From positions 3,286,001-3,350,000 of the forward strand of contig NZ_CP064338.1 in assembly GCF_015476235.1 (NCBI RefSeq): DNA of 64,000 nt, read 5' to 3'. Origin of the DNA: Caldimonas thermodepolymerans. Its GTDB lineage: Bacteria; Pseudomonadota; Gammaproteobacteria; Burkholderiales; Burkholderiaceae_C. The notes under the pieces are model-generated. The model did not search any database and was not told where the DNA came from. It saw nothing but the letters and a program-made list of their open reading frames with translations. Positions 26,965-35,289 of this stretch are shown here, one piece after another (within the stretch, counting starts at the first letter, position 1; every line of letters begins with the position of its first letter). The position numbers and the translations under genes were made by a program.

Positions 26965-28314
26965 ATGATCAAGTCGCTCGCTCTCGCATCGCGCCGGGCC
27001 ACGGCGGCCACCCTGGTGGCCGCCGCGGTGGTGGCGCTGGCCGGACTGCCCGACGCCGCCCAGGCCCAGGCCAAGGAACAATTCTTCCCGCTGCTGGTGT
27101 ACCGCACCGGCCCCTACGCCCCCAACGGCACCCCCTGGGCCAACGGCAAGCAGGACTACATCAAGCTGATCAACGCCCGCGACGGCGGCATCAACGGGGT
27201 CAAGATCACCTACGAGGAATGCGAGACGGGCTACGCGACCGACAAGGGCGTGGAGTGCTATGAGCGCCTCAAGGGCCGTGGCGCCACGGTGTTCGACCCG
27301 CAGGCCACCGGCATCACCTTCGCGCTTACCGACAAGGTGCCGCAGGACAAGATCCCGCTGATCACGCTGGGCTACGGCCTCGCGGCCTCGCAGGATGGCG
27401 GCGTGTTCAAGTGGAACTTCCCGCTGATGGGCAGCTACTGGACCGCCGCGGACATCATCATCCAGCACATCGGCAGGAAGGAAGGCGGGCTCAACAAGCT
27501 CAAGGGCAAGAAGGTCGCCCTGGTCTACCACGACTCGCCGTTCGGCAAGGAGCCGATCCCGCTGCTGGAGGAGCGCTCCAAGATGCACGGGTTCGACCTG
27601 CTGAAGATCCCGGTCACCGCACCGGGCGTGGAGCAGAAGTCGGCCTGGCTGCAGGTGCGCCAGCAACGCCCCGACTATGTGCTGCTGTGGGGCTGGGGCG
27701 TGATGAACTCCACCGCCCTGAAGGAGGCACAGGCCACCGGCTACCCGCGCGAAAAGATGTACGGCGTGTGGTGGTCCGGTGCCGAGCCCGACGTCAAGGA
27801 CGTGGGCATGGGCGCCAAGGGCTACAACGCGCTGGCGCTCAACGGCTTCGGCCAGCAGGCCAAGGTCATGCAGGAGATTCTCAAGCACGTGCATGACAAG
27901 GGCCAGGGCACCGGCCCGCGCGACGAGGTCGGCTCGGTGCTGTACACGCGCGGCGTGATCATCCAGATGCTCACGATCGAGGCGGTACGCCGCGCGCAGG
28001 AGCGTTTCGGCAAGGGCAAGGTCATGACCGGCGAGCAGGTGCGCTGGGGCCTGGAGAACCTCGCGCTGGACGAGAAGCGCCTCGAGGAGCTGGGCTTCAC
28101 CGGCCTGCTGCGCCCGATCAGCACCTCGTGCCAGGACCACATGGGCTCCACCTGGGCACGCATCCACACCTGGGATGGCACCAAGTGGGTGATGGACGAC
28201 ACCTGGTACCAGGCGGACGAGCAGATCCTCAAGCCCATGGTCAAGGCGGCCGCCGACAAGTACGCGGCCGAGAAGAAGCTGCAACGCCGCACGCCGCAGG
28301 ACTGCCAGTCCTGA
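26965..28314 (+). CDS. Periplasmic substrate-binding protein of the LIV-type ABC transporter
   Basis: 449-aa receptor of the Peripla_BP_6 type (LivK/AmiC-like fold). A Sec signal peptide covers about residues 1-35 (cleavage near AAQAQA). The mature domain begins FFPLLVYRTGPYAPNGTPWANG, and has the family's hinge-type segment KKVALVYHDSPFGKEPIPLL. It is longer and divergent from classic LivK, which argues against leucine/isoleucine/valine as the ligand. A strong AAAGGAGACA ribosome-binding site precedes the ATG at 26965; the longer upstream frame is a shadow of livM. Two U-less hairpins follow the gene, a common arrangement that stabilises mRNA of the receptor relative to other subunits. Confidence 0.9.
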   Translation: MIKSLALASRRATAATLVAAAVVALAGLPDAAQAQAKEQFFPLLVYRTGPYAPNGTPWANGKQDYIKLINARDGGINGVKITYEECETGYATDKGVECYERLKGRGATVFDPQATGITFALTDKVPQDKIPLITLGYGLAASQDGGVFKWNFPLMGSYWTAADIIIQHIGRKEGGLNKLKGKKVALVYHDSPFGKEPIPLLEERSKMHGFDLLKIPVTAPGVEQKSAWLQVRQQRPDYVLLWGWGVMNSTALKEAQATGYPREKMYGVWWSGAEPDVKDVGMGAKGYNALALNGFGQQAKVMQEILKHVHDKGQGTGPRDEVGSVLYTRGVIIQMLTIEAVRRAQERFGKGKVMTGEQVRWGLENLALDEKRLEELGFTGLLRPISTSCQDHMGSTWARIHTWDGTKWVMDDTWYQADEQILKPMVKAAADKYAAEKKLQRRTPQDCQS

Positions 28315-28324
28315 CCGTGTGCCC

Positions 28325-28378
28325 GGGCTCCCCGCGGAGGGAGCCCTCCGGCAAGCGCCGCAGGACGCGACGCTTGCC
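28325..28378 (+). other. Two intercistronic hairpins after the binding-protein gene
   Basis: Hairpin 1: GGGCTCCC (28325-28332) with GGGAGCCC (28339-28346). Hairpin 2: GGCAAGCG (28350-28357) with CGCTTGCC (28371-28378). Neither has a U-tract. They fill the 83-bp gap between the receptor gene and livF; mRNA stabilisation or partial attenuation is inferred. Confidence 0.6.
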
Positions 28379-28397
28379 AGAGTCGAAGGTGCAACAG

Positions 28398-29213
28398 ATG
28401 ACGACCGCTACGCCTGTCCTGCTCAATGTCAACGGCATCGAGGTGATCTACAACCACGTGATCCTCGTGCTCAAGGGGGTGTCGATGACCGTGCCCGAGG
28501 GCAGCATCGTCGCGCTGCTGGGCGGCAACGGTGCCGGCAAGACGACCACGCTGCGCGCCGTCAGCAACCTGCTGCGCGGCGAGCGCGGCGAGGTCACCAA
28601 GGGCTCGATCGAGCTGCGCGGCGAGCGCATCGAGGCGCTGTCGCCGGCCGAGCTGGTGCAGCGCGGCGTGGTGCAGGTGATGGAAGGCCGACACTGCTTC
28701 GGCCACCTGACCATCGAGGAGAACCTGCTGACCGGCGCCTACACGCGCCGCGACAGCAAGGCCGCGATCGCCGAGACGCTGGAGAAGGTCTACACCTACT
28801 TCCCGCGGCTGAAGACCCGCCGCCACTCGCAGGCGGCCTACACCTCGGGCGGCGAGCAGCAGATGTGCGCGATCGGGCGTGCGCTGATGGCCAACCCGAA
28901 GATGGTGCTGCTGGACGAGCCCTCGATGGGGCTGGCGCCGCAGATCGTCGAGGAGGTGTTCAGCATCGTGAAGGACCTCAACGCACGCGAGAAGGTCACC
29001 TTCCTGCTGGCCGAACAGAACACCAACATGGCGCTGCGCTACGCCGACTACGGCTACATCCTCGAGAACGGCCGCATCGTGATGGACGGCGCGGCCAAGG
29101 CGCTGGCCGAGAACGAGGACGTCAAGGAGTTCTACCTCGGCATGGGCGGCGGCGACCGCAAGAGCTTCCGTGAGGTCAAGAGCTACAAGCGGCGCAAGCG
29201 CTGGCTGGCTTGA
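28398..29213 (+). CDS. livF: LIV/HAAT-type ABC transporter ATP-binding protein (LivF-like)
   Basis: 271-aa second ATPase. Walker A is GGNGAGKT (about residues 42-49), signature TSGGEQQ, Walker B MVLLDEPSMGLAP and H-region LLAEQNTNMAL (Gln/Asn replacing the usual His, as is normal for LivF). The C-terminus is extended and basic (SYKRRKRWLA). ATG at 28398 (MTTATPVLL); the frame upstream is a shadow of the receptor gene. With LivG, H, M and the receptor this completes a five-component importer. Confidence 0.92.
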   Translation: MTTATPVLLNVNGIEVIYNHVILVLKGVSMTVPEGSIVALLGGNGAGKTTTLRAVSNLLRGERGEVTKGSIELRGERIEALSPAELVQRGVVQVMEGRHCFGHLTIEENLLTGAYTRRDSKAAIAETLEKVYTYFPRLKTRRHSQAAYTSGGEQQMCAIGRALMANPKMVLLDEPSMGLAPQIVEEVFSIVKDLNAREKVTFLLAEQNTNMALRYADYGYILENGRIVMDGAAKALAENEDVKEFYLGMGGGDRKSFREVKSYKRRKRWLA

Positions 29214-29234
29214 GCCGGCCCCCAGGGAGACCGC

Positions 29235-29522
29235 ATGGACGACTTCTTTGCCCCGCCCCCGTTCCGGCCCGACGAGGCCCTGGTGCAGCTCAAGCGCTCG
29301 CTGCGCGAGCTGCGTCCGCTGGCCGAGCGCGGCAACGGCTTCGAGCTGCAGGGCCTGCGCGTCATCGAGCTGGACATCGACGGCGCGACCCTGGTGGCCC
29401 GCGTCGCGAAGCGCCCGGCGCACACGCCCGAATGGGAGCACCGCACGCTGAAGAACGGCGCCGACGTGCGGCGGCTCGTCGACGACATCAAACGCCAACT
29501 GGCACGCTGGAGCGATGAATGA
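29235..29522 (+). CDS. Small conserved-looking protein of unknown function in the ABC/ligase operon
   Basis: 95-aa acidic/basic soluble protein, no signal or membrane segment (FELQGLRVIELDIDGATLVARVAKRP; C-terminal VRRLVDDIKRQLARW). I do not recognise the family. It has the ATG at 29235 with a CAGGGAGA ribosome-binding site and ends by ATGA overlap with the next ligase gene (29519). Translational coupling suggests it works with, or sets the dose of, that ligase. Confidence 0.7.
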   Translation: MDDFFAPPPFRPDEALVQLKRSLRELRPLAERGNGFELQGLRVIELDIDGATLVARVAKRPAHTPEWEHRTLKNGADVRRLVDDIKRQLARWSDE

Positions 29523-30787
29523 ACGACAGCGCAGAGTTCTACGACGCGCTCGAAACCCGCGATCCGCAGCAGCGCGAGGAAGCCCTGCTGCAGGCCCTGC
29601 CGAAGCAGGTGGCGCATGCCCAGCGCAGCACCACCGCCTGGGCCCGGCGGCTGGCCGGCATCGACCCGCGTGAACTGACGTCGCGTGCGGCGCTGGCACG
29701 GCTGCCCGTGACCCGCAAGCACGACCTGGCCGAGGAGCAGAAGGCCCACCGCGCCAGCGACCCGTTCGGCGGCTTTGCCGCGATCGGCTGGCGCGCCATG
29801 CGCGCCTCGGGCGCGCTGCGGGTGTTCCAGTCCCCGGGCGGGCTGTACGAGCCCGAAGGCGGCGTGCCCGACTACTGGCGCATCGCGCGCGCGGTCTATG
29901 CTGCAAGGTTCCGCCGCGGCGACCTCGCCCACAACAGCTTCAGCTACCACCTGACCCCGGCCGGCTCGATGATGGAGACCGGCGCGCATGCGGTGGGCTG
30001 CACGGTGTTCCCGGGCGGCGTGGGCAACACCGAGCTGCAGCTGCAGGCCATGCTGGACCTGCGCCCGGACGGCTACCTCGGCACGCCCAGCTTCCTGAAG
30101 ATCCTGCTCGACAAGGCCGACGCGATGGGCCGCGCGCTGCCGCACCTGCGCAAGGCCCTGGTCTCGGGCGAGGCCTTCCCGCCCTCGCTGCGCCAGGCGT
30201 TCGCCGCGCGCGGCATCGACGGCTACCAGTGCTACGCCACGGCCGACGTGGGCCTGATCGCCTACGAGACCGCCGCGCGCGAGGGCCTGGTGCTCGACGA
30301 GCAGGTCATCGTCGAGATCGTGCGCCCCGGCACCGGCGACCCGGTGCCCGACGGCGAGGTCGGCGAGGTGGTGGTCACCACGCTGAACCCGGACTACCCC
30401 CTGGTGCGCTTCGGCACCGGCGACCTGTCCGCGGTGCTGCCCGGCCGCTGCCCGACCGGCCGCACCAACACCCGCATCCGCGGCTGGATGGGGCGCGCCG
30501 ACCAGACCACCAAGGTGCGCGGCATGTTCGTGCATCCCAGCCAGGTGGCCGACGTGCTGGCCCGCCATCCGGAGCTGCGCCGCGCGCGCCTGGTGGTCAG
30601 CGGCGCGGTCGCGCAGGACCGGATGACGCTGCATGCCGAGGTCGAGGGCGCGCCCGAGGGGCTGGCCCTGCGCGTGGCCGAGACGGTGCGCGAGATCACC
30701 AAGCTGCGCTGCGAGGTGCAGCTGGTCTCCCCCGGCACCCTGCCCAACGACGGCAAGGTGATCGAGGACGCGCGCCGCTATGACTGA
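29519..30787 (+). CDS. Phenylacetate-CoA-ligase-family (PaaK-like) protein with a non-canonical P-loop
   Basis: 422-aa ANL-superfamily protein most like PaaK aryl-CoA ligases. Retained features: the N-terminal helical pattern, a CYATADVGLIAYE segment in place of the adenine-binding motif, FGTGDLSAV with the conserved Asp, and the PaaK-type hinge/C-domain GWMGRADQTTKVRGMFVHPSQV with a Lys near the end (LPNDGKVIEDARRY). The usual SSGTTGKPT P-loop is missing; the aligned place reads FQSPGGLYEPEGG. Enzymatic activity is therefore inferred, not assured. Last gene of the operon; convergent with the cupin gene 13 bp away. Confidence 0.82.
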   Translation: MNDSAEFYDALETRDPQQREEALLQALPKQVAHAQRSTTAWARRLAGIDPRELTSRAALARLPVTRKHDLAEEQKAHRASDPFGGFAAIGWRAMRASGALRVFQSPGGLYEPEGGVPDYWRIARAVYAARFRRGDLAHNSFSYHLTPAGSMMETGAHAVGCTVFPGGVGNTELQLQAMLDLRPDGYLGTPSFLKILLDKADAMGRALPHLRKALVSGEAFPPSLRQAFAARGIDGYQCYATADVGLIAYETAAREGLVLDEQVIVEIVRPGTGDPVPDGEVGEVVVTTLNPDYPLVRFGTGDLSAVLPGRCPTGRTNTRIRGWMGRADQTTKVRGMFVHPSQVADVLARHPELRRARLVVSGAVAQDRMTLHAEVEGAPEGLALRVAETVREITKLRCEVQLVSPGTLPNDGKVIEDARRYD

Positions 30788-30800
30788 GGCAGCGCGGCGC

Positions 30801-31166
30801 TCAGCCGCGCTCGACCACCACGAAGTGCTTGCGCACCGGCTCGAGCACCTCGAACATGCCCTCGAAGCCGGCCGGGATCACCGCGCCCTGCCCGGCCGCG
30901 ACCTCGGTGTGGCCGCCCGCCGCGTCGTGCAGGCGCACCCGGCCTTCCAGCACGAAGAAGTACTCCTCCTTCGTCGGCGGGAACACGATGCGCCAGGCAC
31001 CGGGTTCGCAGGTCCAGATGCCGCAGGAGGTCACGCCGTCGCTGCTTTCGTACAGCGTCCAGGTCTCGCGGCGCGGGCAGCCGCGCACCCGGCGGTCCTC
31101 GCGCGGATGGTCGACGACCGGCCCGGCGGCCGGCGGATCGAAGCGGATGATGGCAGGCTGGGTCAT
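30801..31166 (-). CDS. Cupin-domain protein (DUF861/Cupin_3 type)
   Basis: 121-aa single-domain cupin. The beta-barrel pattern is clear: SCGIWTCEPGAWRIVFPPTKEEYFFVLEGRVRLHD then GQGAVIPAGFEGMFEV, similar to the EutQ/DUF861 group in which the metal-binding residues are partly replaced. The ATG at 31166 (MTQPAIIRFD) is chosen because the frame upstream runs through a non-coding, palindrome-rich gap. It is divergent from tctC. Function unknown; small-ligand or metal binding is expected of the fold. Confidence 0.78.
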   Translation of the reverse strand: MTQPAIIRFDPPAAGPVVDHPREDRRVRGCPRRETWTLYESSDGVTSCGIWTCEPGAWRIVFPPTKEEYFFVLEGRVRLHDAAGGHTEVAAGQGAVIPAGFEGMFEVLEPVRKHFVVVERG

Positions 31167-31250
31167 GACAGGAAGCCTCGCAAGGCAGAAGGGCCCGCAT
31201 GGTACCCGCCCCGGCCCCCGCGCGCCCGGCCGGCATCCCGACCCTGCGCC

Positions 31251-31279
31251 GGGATATCGAGGGTTCGATATAAGCACAA
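31251..31279 (-). promoter_or_regulatory. Candidate promoter of the cupin gene with a palindrome in its spacer
   Basis: On the minus strand: -35 TTGTGC (31274-31279), 17-bp spacer, -10 TATCCC (31251-31256). A perfect 7-4-7 inverted repeat ATATCGA-GGGT-TCGATAT (31254-31271) lies between and over these elements, a classic repressor or spacer-distorting regulator position. Confidence 0.45.
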
Positions 31280-31280
31280 C

Positions 31281-31300
31281 GGGTTGAGGCACCTCAACCC
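31281..31300. promoter_or_regulatory. 20-bp perfect palindrome in the cupin/tctC gap
   Basis: Half-sites GGGTTGAGG and CCTCAACCC flank a 2-bp centre. The 2-nt centre makes a DNA operator more likely than an RNA hairpin. It lies 91 bp upstream of the tctC ATG and next to a second palindrome. Confidence 0.5.
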
Positions 31301-31390
31301 TGGTTTCAGCTTACGTAGTTCCCACCGTGCGCAAGCCGCGCATCGGCCTAGCATGGTGCACGTTACATCCTCTGCAAAGGAGACACCGTG

Positions 31391-32365
31391 ATGAAACGCC
31401 TGCTGATGGCTGCCGTCGCTGCCACCCTGACCGCAACGGGCGCCTTCGCCCAGGACTACCCGACCAAGCCGATCACGTTCGTGGTGCCGTTCGCTGCCGG
31501 CGGGCCGACCGACAAGGTGGCCCGTGACCTGGCCGAGGCCATGCGCAAGCCGCTGGGCGGACAGATCATCATCGAGAACGTCGCCGGCGCCGGCGGCACG
31601 CTCGGCCAGACCAAGGTTGCCAAGGCCTCGCCGGACGGCTACACGCTGCTGGTCGCCCACATCGCGATGGCCACCGCCCCTGCGCTGTACCGCAACCTCC
31701 AGTACAAGACCCTGGAGGACTTCGAGTACCTCGGCATGATCAACGAGGTGCCGATGACGCTGATCTCGCGCCCGACGCTGCCGGCCAACAACTACGCCGA
31801 GCTGTCCAAGTGGATCAACGACAACAAGGGCAAGATCAACCTGGCCAACGCGGGCCTGGGTTCGGCCTCGCACCTGTGCGGCCTGCTGTTCCAGTCGAGC
31901 ATCAAGGTCGAGATGGTGACCGTGCCGTACAAGGGCACCGGCCCGGCGATGACCGACCTGATCGGCGGCCAGGTCGACCTGATGTGCGACCAGACCACCA
32001 ACACCACGCCGCAGATCGAGGGCGGCAAGGTCAAGGCCTTCGCGGTCACCAGCCCGAAGCGCCTGAGCACGCCCGCGCTGAAGGACCTGCCCACGCTGGA
32101 TGAAGCCGGCCTCAAGGGCTTCCAGGTCGCGATCTGGCACGCGCTGTACGCGCCCAAGGGCACGCCCAAGCCCATCCTCGAGAAGCTCAACGCCGCGCTC
32201 AAGGCGGCGCTGAAGGATCCCGAGTTCGTCAAGCGCGAGGAAGCGCTGGGCGCGGTGATCGTCAGCGACGACCGCGTGAACCCCGAGGGGCACAAGAAGT
32301 TCGTCGAGTCCGAGATCAACAAGTGGGGCCCGATCATCCGGGCGGCCGGCACCTACGCCGACTGA
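31391..32365 (+). CDS. TctC/Bug-family periplasmic substrate-binding protein
   Basis: 324-aa extracytoplasmic receptor of the tripartite tricarboxylate transporter family, greatly expanded in Burkholderiales. A signal peptide ends in AFAQ (about residue 21). The mature protein starts DYPTKPITFVVPFAAGGPTD, the Bug-family signature, with VAGAGGTLGQTKVAKASPDGYTLL next. AAGGAGA at 31377-31383 favours the ATG at 31391 over the GTG at 31388. No TctA/TctB membrane subunits are nearby, so this is an orphan receptor; the ligand (usually a carboxylic acid) is unknown. Confidence 0.93.
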   Translation: MKRLLMAAVAATLTATGAFAQDYPTKPITFVVPFAAGGPTDKVARDLAEAMRKPLGGQIIIENVAGAGGTLGQTKVAKASPDGYTLLVAHIAMATAPALYRNLQYKTLEDFEYLGMINEVPMTLISRPTLPANNYAELSKWINDNKGKINLANAGLGSASHLCGLLFQSSIKVEMVTVPYKGTGPAMTDLIGGQVDLMCDQTTNTTPQIEGGKVKAFAVTSPKRLSTPALKDLPTLDEAGLKGFQVAIWHALYAPKGTPKPILEKLNAALKAALKDPEFVKREEALGAVIVSDDRVNPEGHKKFVESEINKWGPIIRAAGTYAD

Positions 32366-32404
32366 ATCCCCCGCCTGACCGCCGTGGCCTTCGGGCCATG
32401 CCAG

Positions 32405-32439
32405 GCCGCCGCCACCGGCACGGGTGCGGCGGCTTTTTT
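32405..32439 (+). terminator. Intrinsic terminator of tctC
   Basis: 8-bp stem GCCGCCGC/GCGGCGGC (32405-32412 with 32426-32433) followed by six T residues (32434-32439), 40 bp after the tctC stop. Confidence 0.9.
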
Positions 32440-32455
32440 CATGGCCCGTGCAGGT

Positions 32456-32893
32456 TCAGAAGCGTATCGGGATGGTCACCGGCCCGTCGTTGACCAGGTG
32501 CACCTGCATGTCCGCACCGAAGATGCCGGTGGCCACCTCGGGGTGCTGGCTGCGCGCCAGCTCGACCACCTTCTCGTAGAGCCGGCGCCCCTCGCCGGGC
32601 GGCGCGGCGCGCGAGAAGCTCGGCCGGTTGCCGCCCGAGACGTCGGCGGCCAGCGTGAACTGCGACACGATCAGCAGCCCGCCAGCCACGTCCTGCAGGC
32701 TGCGGTTCATCCGGCCCGCCTCGTCGCCGAAGATGCGCAGCTTCAGCAGCTTGGCGACCAGTCTTTCGGCCTGCGCGTCGCTGTCGCCGGCCTCGGCGCA
32801 CACCAGCAGCAACAGCCCGCGGCCGGTGCGGCCCACCACCTGGCCGCCCACCTCCACGCGCGCCTCGGCGACGCGCTGCACCAGACCGATCAA
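32456..32893 (-). CDS. dtd: D-aminoacyl-tRNA deacylase
   Basis: 145 aa, the family's normal length. Removes D-amino acids (first described for D-Tyr) mischarged onto tRNA. Motifs: [12 protein letters not shown] at the N-terminus, SQFTLAAD (catalytic SQxTL) and NDGPVTIP at the C-terminus. It starts with TTG at 32893, supported by an AGGAGG ribosome-binding site 7 bp upstream and by alignment to the usual MIALIQRV beginning. Located downstream of a CDF transporter gene and near tyrS on the same strand. Confidence 0.94.
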   Translation of the reverse strand: MIGLVQRVAEARVEVGGQVVGRTGRGLLLLVCAEAGDSDAQAERLVAKLLKLRIFGDEAGRMNRSLQDVAGGLLIVSQFTLAADVSGGNRPSFSRAAPPGEGRRLYEKVVELARSQHPEVATGIFGADMQVHLVNDGPVTIPIRF

Positions 32894-32915
32894 GAGCGCT
32901 CCTCCTGCCTTGCGT

Positions 32916-33800
32916 TCATTGCGCCACCTGCGGCGCGACCGGCTCGACGTGCACCGGCAGCAGCTCGATGGCCACGCGCAGCCCGCTGACCGCGGCGACC
33001 AGCGCCCGCTCGACCTCCGCGCGCCGCTGCGCCGCCTGCGCCAGCGTCCAGCTGCCCGGCACGTGCATGTGCAGCGCGCAGTACTTGGCGCCCGCCGCGC
33101 TGCGGGTGCGCACGGCATCGAAGTGCACCCGCGCGTCCGAATGCGACTGCAGCACCTGCTCGATCGCGGCCAGGTCGTCCGCCTCCAGGGCCCGGTCCAT
33201 CAGTCCGTCCACCGAGCGGCGCAGCAGGCTCCAGGCCTCGCGCATGATGTTCAGCGCCACCGCGATCGCCAGCACAGGATCCAGCCACAGCCAGCCGGTG
33301 GGCCCCACCAGCAGCACGCCGGCGGCCACGCCGATCGAGGTCCAGACGTCGGTCATCAGGTGCCGGCCGTCGGCCTCCAGCGCGATCGAACCGTGCCGGC
33401 GCGCCGCGCGCAGCAGCAGCCAGGCGACGCCACCGTTGATCAGCGAGCTCAGCATCGACAGCGCCACGCCCAGGCCCAGCGTCTGCAGCGGCTGCTGCGC
33501 CAGCAGCCGCTCGATGGCGGCCCAGATGATGGCGCCGGCCGCGCCCAGGATCAGCAGGCCCTCGAAGCCGCTGGAGAAATACTCCGCCTTCTCGTGCCCG
33601 AAGGGGTGGCTCGCGTCCGCCGGCGACCTCGCGATCGTCACCATCGCCAGCGCGAACACCGCGGCGGCCAGGTTGACGAACGACTCCATCGCGTCGGACA
33701 GCAGGCCCACCGAGCCGGTGAGCCGCCATGCGAGCGTCTTCAGCAAGATGGTCGCCACCGCGGCGGCGACCGACAGCTTCAGGTACCCGGTGACCGGCAC
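32916..33800 (-). CDS. Cation diffusion facilitator (CDF) family transporter, FieF-like
   Basis: 294-aa inner-membrane divalent-metal/proton antiporter. Six membrane segments are recognisable between residues about 6 and 185. Metal-site motifs: [11 protein letters not shown] in TM2 (variant of SxxxDxxxD), [14 protein letters not shown], and [14 protein letters not shown] in TM5 (HxxxD). The cytoplasmic C-terminal domain (residues about 205-285) follows. GTG start at 33800, 22 bp after the tyrS stop. Substrate (Fe, Zn, Mn or Co) cannot be told from motifs alone. Confidence 0.92.
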   Translation of the reverse strand: MPVTGYLKLSVAAAVATILLKTLAWRLTGSVGLLSDAMESFVNLAAAVFALAMVTIARSPADASHPFGHEKAEYFSSGFEGLLILGAAGAIIWAAIERLLAQQPLQTLGLGVALSMLSSLINGGVAWLLLRAARRHGSIALEADGRHLMTDVWTSIGVAAGVLLVGPTGWLWLDPVLAIAVALNIMREAWSLLRRSVDGLMDRALEADDLAAIEQVLQSHSDARVHFDAVRTRSAAGAKYCALHMHVPGSWTLAQAAQRRAEVERALVAAVSGLRVAIELLPVHVEPVAPQVAQ

Positions 33801-33822
33801 GCCCTGCGCCCCTCGCCGCGGC

Positions 33823-35094
33823 TCAGGCCAGCGTCACCCGTGCGAACTTGCGCTTGCCGACCTGCACCACGTAGGTGCCCACGCCCAGCTTGAGCGCCTT
33901 GTCGCTCACGGTGGCCCCGTCGACGCGCACGCCGCCGCCGTCGATCAGGCGCATTGCCTCGCTGGTCGACGGGGCCAGGCCTGCCTGCTTGAGCACCGCG
34001 CCGATGCCCAGCGGCGCGCCGGAGAGCGACACCTCGGGGATCTCGTCCGGGATGCCCCCGCGCGCGCGGTTGTTGAAGTCGGCCAGCGCCTCCTCGGCGG
34101 CCTTGGCCGAATGGAAGCGGGTCACGATCTCCTGGGCCAGCATCACCTTGGCATCACGCGGGTTGCGGCCCGCCTCGCACTCGGCCTTGAGCCGGCGGAT
34201 CTCGTCCATCGAGCGGAAGCTCAGCAGCTCGTAGTAGCGCCACATCAGCGTGTCCGAGATGCTCATCAGCTTGCCGAACATCTCGTTGGCCGGCTCGGTG
34301 ATGCCCACGTAGTTGCCCTTGGACTTGGACATCTTCTCGACGCCATCCAGGCCTTCGAGCAGCGGCATGGTCAGGATGCACTGCGGCTCCTGGCCGTATT
34401 CCTGCTGCAGGTGGCGCCCCATCAGCAGGTTGAACTTCTGGTCCGTGCCGCCCAGCTCCAGGTCCGCCTTCAGCGCCACCGAGTCGTAGCCCTGCATCAG
34501 CGGGTAGAGGAACTCGTGGATGGAGATCGGCGTGCCAGCCTTGAAGCGTTTCGTGAAATCGTCCCGCTCCATCATGCGCGCGACCGTGTACTTGGCCGCC
34601 AGCTGGATCATGCCGCGGGCGCCCAGCGCGTCGCTCCATTCCGAGTTGTAGCGGATCTCGGTCTTCTGCGGGTCCAGCACCAGGCTGGCCTGCTTGTAGT
34701 AGGTCTCGGCGTTGGCCTTGATCTGCTCGGCCGTCAGCGGCGGGCGCGTCGTGTTGCGTCCGGAGGGGTCGCCGATCATCGAGGTGAAGTCCCCGATGAG
34801 GAAGATCACGGTATGCCCCAGGTCCTGCAGCTGGCGCATCTTGTTGAGCACCACCGTGTGGCCCAGGTGGATGTCCGGGGCGGTGGGGTCCAGGCCCAGC
34901 TTGATGCGCAGTGGCACGCCTGTTGCTTCAGACCGCGCCAGCTTGCGCAGCCATTCGGCTTCCGGCAGCAGTTCGTCACAACCGCGCAAAGAAATTGCCA
35001 TCGCCTCCCGAACTTTGTCAGTGATCGGGTACTCGGTGGTCGGGGCGGACGCAGCCGCCGCCGCGCTGGAAGACGGAGCAGAAGTGAAGGACAT
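33823..35094 (-). CDS. tyrS: Tyrosyl-tRNA synthetase
   Basis: 423-aa class I synthetase. The HIGH motif appears as DIHLGH (near residue 78), KMSKS as KMSKSKGN (near 240), and a C-terminal S4-type RNA-binding domain ([19 protein letters not shown]) follows. This is the TyrRZ-like form common in betaproteobacteria. The ATG at 35094 gives a short Ser/Ala-rich extension ([15 protein letters not shown]) before the conserved [11 protein letters not shown]. Divergent from the M23 peptidase gene; upstream of the CDF and dtd genes. Confidence 0.96.
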   Translation of the reverse strand: MSFTSAPSSSAAAAASAPTTEYPITDKVREAMAISLRGCDELLPEAEWLRKLARSEATGVPLRIKLGLDPTAPDIHLGHTVVLNKMRQLQDLGHTVIFLIGDFTSMIGDPSGRNTTRPPLTAEQIKANAETYYKQASLVLDPQKTEIRYNSEWSDALGARGMIQLAAKYTVARMMERDDFTKRFKAGTPISIHEFLYPLMQGYDSVALKADLELGGTDQKFNLLMGRHLQQEYGQEPQCILTMPLLEGLDGVEKMSKSKGNYVGITEPANEMFGKLMSISDTLMWRYYELLSFRSMDEIRRLKAECEAGRNPRDAKVMLAQEIVTRFHSAKAAEEALADFNNRARGGIPDEIPEVSLSGAPLGIGAVLKQAGLAPSTSEAMRLIDGGGVRVDGATVSDKALKLGVGTYVVQVGKRKFARVTLA

Positions 35095-35108
35095 ACGGGT
35101 TATGGAAG

Positions 35109-35138
35109 TTGGGGAGGCAGGGGTGCGATTGCTATACT
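35109..35138 (+). promoter_or_regulatory. Candidate promoter of the M23 peptidase gene
   Basis: A good -10 TATACT (35133-35138) is preceded at 18 bp by a weak -35 TTGGGG (35109-35114). It lies in the tyrS/M23 divergent gap and would give a leader of about 145 nt. Confidence 0.45.
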
Positions 35139-35289
35139 GCACGGCACTTTTGCCCTCCCGCACGGGACGCCTTCGGCATTCTAGTGGACGGCCACCGGCC
35201 GACAGCACGCCGCGGGCTTGGGTTCAAACTCGGGCGCAGTGCTCCGGGCCGTCCGTCCGGCCGCTCGCTCCTAACCGGCACACACCCAA

